This document shows, piece by piece, positions 4,430 to 6,742 of a stretch of DNA of 6,742 bases (position 1 is the stretch's first letter; each line of letters starts with the position of its first letter). The position numbers and the translations under genes were made by a program. Source of the DNA: Pseudomonas sp. (GTDB lineage: Bacteria > Pseudomonadota > Gammaproteobacteria > Pseudomonadales > Pseudomonadaceae). The stretch is taken from the NCBI GenBank assembly GCA_003525045.1, contig DQGF01000432.1, forward strand, positions 692-7,433. Direction: 5' to 3'. Under the pieces are notes generated by a model. It saw only the letters and a program-made list of their open reading frames with translations. It did no database searches and was not told the origin of the DNA.

Positions 4430-5125
4430 ATGACTATCGATCTCTACGGATTCGGCCCGGCGCTCGCCGCTGGCGCGCTGATGACTGTGAAACTGGCACT
4501 CTCGGCCTTGTGCGTGGGGCTGGTGCTCGGTCTGCTCGGCGCCTTGGCCAAGACTTCCCCGTACAAGCCGTTGCAATGGCTTGGCGGCACATATTCGACC
4601 CTGGTGCGCGGTATCCCGGAATTGCTCTGGGTGCTGTTGATCTACTTTGGCACGGTCAACCTGATGCGCGCCCTGGGCGAGTTCTTCGACAACCCCGACC
4701 TCGAACTCAATGCCTTCGCCGCTGGCGTGATTGCGCTGGGGCTGTGCTTCGGCGCCTACGCCACGGAAGTGTTTCGTGGCGCGATCCTGGCGATCCCCAA
4801 AGGACACCGTGAAGCCGGCGTGGCATTGGGCCTGTCGAAGTTTCGCATCTTCACCCGGTTGATCATGCCGCAGATGTGGCGCATTGCCCTGCCCGGCCTG
4901 GGCAACCTGTTCATGATCCTGATGAAGGACACCGCACTGGTGTCGGTGATCGGCCTGGAAGAAATCATGCGTCACGCGCAAATCGGCGTGACCGTGTCCA
5001 AGCAACCGTTCACCTTCTACATGGTGGCCGCCTTCATGTACCTGGGCCTGACCATTCTGGCCATGACCGGTATGCACTTCATGGAAAAACGCGCCGCTCG
5101 CGGCTTCGCGAGGAGCACCCAATGA
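4430..5125 (+). CDS. Polar amino-acid ABC importer permease (HisQ-like)
   Basis: This 231-aa inner-membrane protein forms one half of the translocation channel. The N-terminal GALMTVKLAL (15-24) is the conserved start of this permease family. Further along are RGIPELLWVLLIYFG (60-74) and the EAA loop, which docks on the ATPase, from RGAILAIPKGHREAGVALGLS (116-136). About five membrane segments are visible, the usual number for HisQ/HisM. The ribosome site is weak (GAAAAGAAA, no GGAG), in contrast to the strong sites of its neighbours. Together with the upstream hairpin this suggests lower synthesis than the binding protein. The stop overlaps the next gene's start (ATGA). The paired permease downstream suggests a heterodimer. 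Confidence 0.92.
   Translation: MTIDLYGFGPALAAGALMTVKLALSALCVGLVLGLLGALAKTSPYKPLQWLGGTYSTLVRGIPELLWVLLIYFGTVNLMRALGEFFDNPDLELNAFAAGVIALGLCFGAYATEVFRGAILAIPKGHREAGVALGLSKFRIFTRLIMPQMWRIALPGLGNLFMILMKDTALVSVIGLEEIMRHAQIGVTVSKQPFTFYMVAAFMYLGLTILAMTGMHFMEKRAARGFARSTQ
5111..5115 (+). promoter_or_regulatory. Ribosome binding site that fixes the second permease start
   Basis: AGGAG ends 6 nt before the ATG at 5122 and lies inside the end of the first permease gene. It selects this ATG over the long in-frame upstream extension, which only shadows the first permease in another frame. Confidence 0.8.
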
Positions 5126-5811
5126 ACTGGGAAGTCATCATCAAATGGCTGCCGAAACTGGCCCAGGGCGCGACGCTGACCCTGGAGTTGGTAGCCATCG
5201 CCGTGATTGCCGGGCTGTTGCTGGCGATTCCGCTGGGCATCGCCCGCTCCTCGCGACTCTGGTACGTGCGGGCAATTCCCTACGGCTACATCTTCTTTTT
5301 CCGTGGTACGCCGTTGCTGGTTCAGCTGTTCCTGGTCTACTACGGCCTGGCGCAGTTCGACGCAATCCGTAACAGCTCGATGTGGCCCTACCTGCGCAAT
5401 CCGTTCTGGTGCGCCACCGCGACCATGACCCTGCACACCGCGGCCTACATCGCCGAGATCCTGCGCGGTGCGATCCAGGCGATTCCACCGGGCGAGATCG
5501 AAGCGGCGCGGGCGCTGGGCATGTCCCGGGCCAAGGCGCTGTTCTACATCATCCTGCCCCGTGCCGCGCGCATCGGCCTGCCGGCCTACAGCAACGAAGT
5601 GATCCTGATGCTTAAGGCCAGTGCCCTGGCCAGTACCGTGACCCTGCTGGAACTCACCGGCATGGCCCGCACCATCATTGCCCGGACCTATCTGCCGGTG
5701 GAGATCTTCTTCGCCGCGGGCATGTTCTACCTGTTGATGGCTTACGTGCTGGTTCGCGGCTTCAAGCTGCTGGAGCGCTGGCTGCGCGTCGATGCCTGCC
5801 AGGGCCGTTGA
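5122..5811 (+). CDS. Polar amino-acid ABC importer permease (HisM-like)
   Basis: This 229-aa inner-membrane protein is the second half of the channel. GATLTLELVAIA (16-27) is the family N-terminal motif. RGTPLLVQLFLVYYG (61-75) is the typical second-segment block. The EAA loop RGAIQAIPPGEIEAARALGMS (115-135) contacts the ATPase. The length and about five membrane segments suit HisM. The ATG overlaps the previous stop as ATGA and is preceded by AGGAG, so the two permeases are translationally coupled and probably made in equal amounts. The C-terminal 20 nt overlap the methyltransferase start. Confidence 0.93.
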   Translation: MNWEVIIKWLPKLAQGATLTLELVAIAVIAGLLLAIPLGIARSSRLWYVRAIPYGYIFFFRGTPLLVQLFLVYYGLAQFDAIRNSSMWPYLRNPFWCATATMTLHTAAYIAEILRGAIQAIPPGEIEAARALGMSRAKALFYIILPRAARIGLPAYSNEVILMLKASALASTVTLLELTGMARTIIARTYLPVEIFFAAGMFYLLMAYVLVRGFKLLERWLRVDACQGR

Positions 5812-6742
5812 TTCCTACGTGCTGACGGGCGAGGACTTACTCGCCCGTTTCGCCGCGCTGGATGCTTTTCTGATCGAGCATCAGGCGCTGTGGAAGCCTC
5901 GACCCTTTACCCATCTGCAGCTGCCTTGGGAAACGTCCTACCCGGAGTTGGCGCGCTGGCTACGGGAGCGGTCGCTGGAAGATGCGGAAAACAGCCATAA
6001 CCAACCTTGCTTGCTGGATGCGCCGGAGCCGTTTGCTTCATTGGCGGCGTTGTCGCTTGAGTTGAGCGCAGTGGGTGAATTGCCGGCGCATGCACTTGAA
6101 GCGGCCGGGCATCGCTTGAATGTCGATGTGCCAGGGCGCAAGTGGCAACAGATTGAGGCGTTTGCCAGTCGGCTGGCGTTCGCCTCAGTCCCGCAGCATT
6201 GGCTGGACTGGTGTTCTGGCAAGGGCCACTTGGGACGGCGGTTGTTGCGAACCGGTCAGCAGCTCACTTGCCTGGAATATGACCCGGCGTTGGTCGCCAG
6301 CGGCCAGGCCCTCAGCCAGCGTCATCAGTTGCATGCGCTTCACGTCGAGCAGGACGTGCTCGCGCCGGGCGTCGCCTCTTTATTGAATGCTGACCACACG
6401 CCGGTCGCGCTGCACGCCTGCGGTGATCTGCATGTACGGCTGATGCAGCTCGCCAGTACGGCAGGCTGCAAACAACTGGCCATCGCGCCCTGTTGCTACA
6501 ACCGGATCAGTGTCAGCGAGTACCAGCCGCTATCCGTCACGGCCAAGGGCTCCGACCTGCAGCTGTCACTCGATGATCTTTCGCTACCGATGAGCGAAAC
6601 CGTCACCGCCGGCGCTCGCGTCCGACGGCAGCGCGACACTTCAATGGCCCGGCGCCTGGGCTTCGACCTGCTGCAACGGCAACTGCGCGGCGTCGACGAA
6701 TACCTGCCTACCCCTTCCCTGCCCAGCGCCTGGCTGGAGAAA
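5792..6742 (+). CDS. SAM-dependent methyltransferase-like protein, 3' end outside window
   Basis: The frame stays open for 317 codons to the window edge, so the protein is longer than shown. A roughly 135-residue N-terminal region of unknown function (LIEHQALWKPRPFTHLQLPW at 27-46) precedes a Rossmann-type methyltransferase domain. In it, motif I is DWCSGKGHLGRRL (139-151), the acidic ribose-binding position is in LEYD (161-164), HACGDLH is at 208-214 and APCCYN at 232-237. The CSGKGHLG/HACGD/CCYN set is that of the Methyltransf_32-type family; the substrate is unknown. ATG 5792 overlaps the permease end by 20 nt and lacks a good ribosome site (GGAG is 16 nt away). GTG 5819 is an alternative start. 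The first is preferred because it is the only early ATG and allows coupling. Shared transcription with the transporter is likely. A terminator-like hairpin lies in codons 12-19. Confidence 0.82.
   Translation, partial: MPARAVDSYVLTGEDLLARFAALDAFLIEHQALWKPRPFTHLQLPWETSYPELARWLRERSLEDAENSHNQPCLLDAPEPFASLAALSLELSAVGELPAHALEAAGHRLNVDVPGRKWQQIEAFASRLAFASVPQHWLDWCSGKGHLGRRLLRTGQQLTCLEYDPALVASGQALSQRHQLHALHVEQDVLAPGVASLLNADHTPVALHACGDLHVRLMQLASTAGCKQLAIAPCCYNRISVSEYQPLSVTAKGSDLQLSLDDLSLPMSETVTAGARVRRQRDTSMARRLGFDLLQRQLRGVDEYLPTPSLPSAWLEK
5825..5850 (+). terminator. Terminator-like hairpin inside the methyltransferase 5' coding region
   Basis: ACGGGCGAG (5825-5833) pairs perfectly with CTCGCCCGT (5840-5848) around GACTTA, and the sequence goes on as TT then CG. 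A 9-bp GC-rich stem with only three U afterwards suggests partial termination or attenuation 14 nt after the last permease stop. It is also coding sequence for the next gene under either start choice, so it may set how much methyltransferase mRNA is made. Confidence 0.45.

Noticed and set aside
4876..5121. Extension of the second permease upstream to 4876
   Set aside because: The extra residues are the first permease gene read in another frame. ATG 5122 has AGGAG and the normal ATGA junction.
6120..6386. An 88-codon open frame within the methyltransferase region
   Set aside because: It is a frame-shifted shadow. The methyltransferase frame runs uninterrupted through the same stretch with clear motifs.
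1..6742. Insertion sequence, integrase, CRISPR array or phage genes explaining the vapBC insertion
   Set aside because: I saw no transposase or recombinase motifs, no IS-like terminal inverted repeats around vapBC and no spaced repeat array.

Overview
The window looks like chromosomal DNA of a fluorescent-group Pseudomonas. Gene content, a GC-rich third-codon-position bias in the core genes, and near-verbatim recognition of Pseudomonas-type GabP and HisP-like proteins all point that way. The species call is inference, because no search was run.

Layout: (1) Positions 1-28 are the right half of a GC-rich terminator hairpin whose left half lies outside the window. (2) Positions 75-789 hold a vapBC type II toxin-antitoxin cassette on the + strand, with its own promoter and a 1-nt vapB/vapC overlap. 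(3) Positions 811-848 form a hairpin with an A-tract on one side and a T-tract on the other. It probably terminates both vapBC (+) and the convergent gabP (-). Its right half repeats positions 1-25 exactly, so the cassette sits between two copies of the same terminator sequence. (4) gabP, a GABA/amino-acid:proton symporter of the APC superfamily, runs on the - strand from 2257 to 866. (5) Positions 2258-2818 are a 561-bp divergent control region. It carries a good sigma-54 (-24/-12) element facing gabP, a weaker one facing the ABC operon, an NtrC-like dyad between them, a 12-bp palindrome, and a leader inverted repeat with a tiny ORF ahead of the ATPase gene. (6) Positions 2819-5811 are a four-gene polar amino-acid ABC importer: HisP-type ATPase, HisJ/LAO-type binding protein, then HisQ- and HisM-type permeases. 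A strong hairpin separates the binding protein from the permeases. (7) From 5792 to the window end runs a SAM-dependent methyltransferase-like gene. It overlaps the last permease by 20 nt and is cut by the window edge.

Taken together, the core region is a nitrogen/amino-acid uptake locus. A GABA symporter and a basic or polar amino-acid ABC importer are transcribed divergently, probably under shared sigma-54/enhancer control. The vapBC module looks like a later insertion into the intergenic terminator downstream of gabP. I see no clearly unprecedented system. The items most worth a second look are the duplicated terminator around vapBC, the divergent sigma-54 region, the leader and intercistronic RNA structures, and the methyltransferase fused into the transporter operon. 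I see no tRNA, rRNA, CRISPR array, insertion sequence or replication origin.
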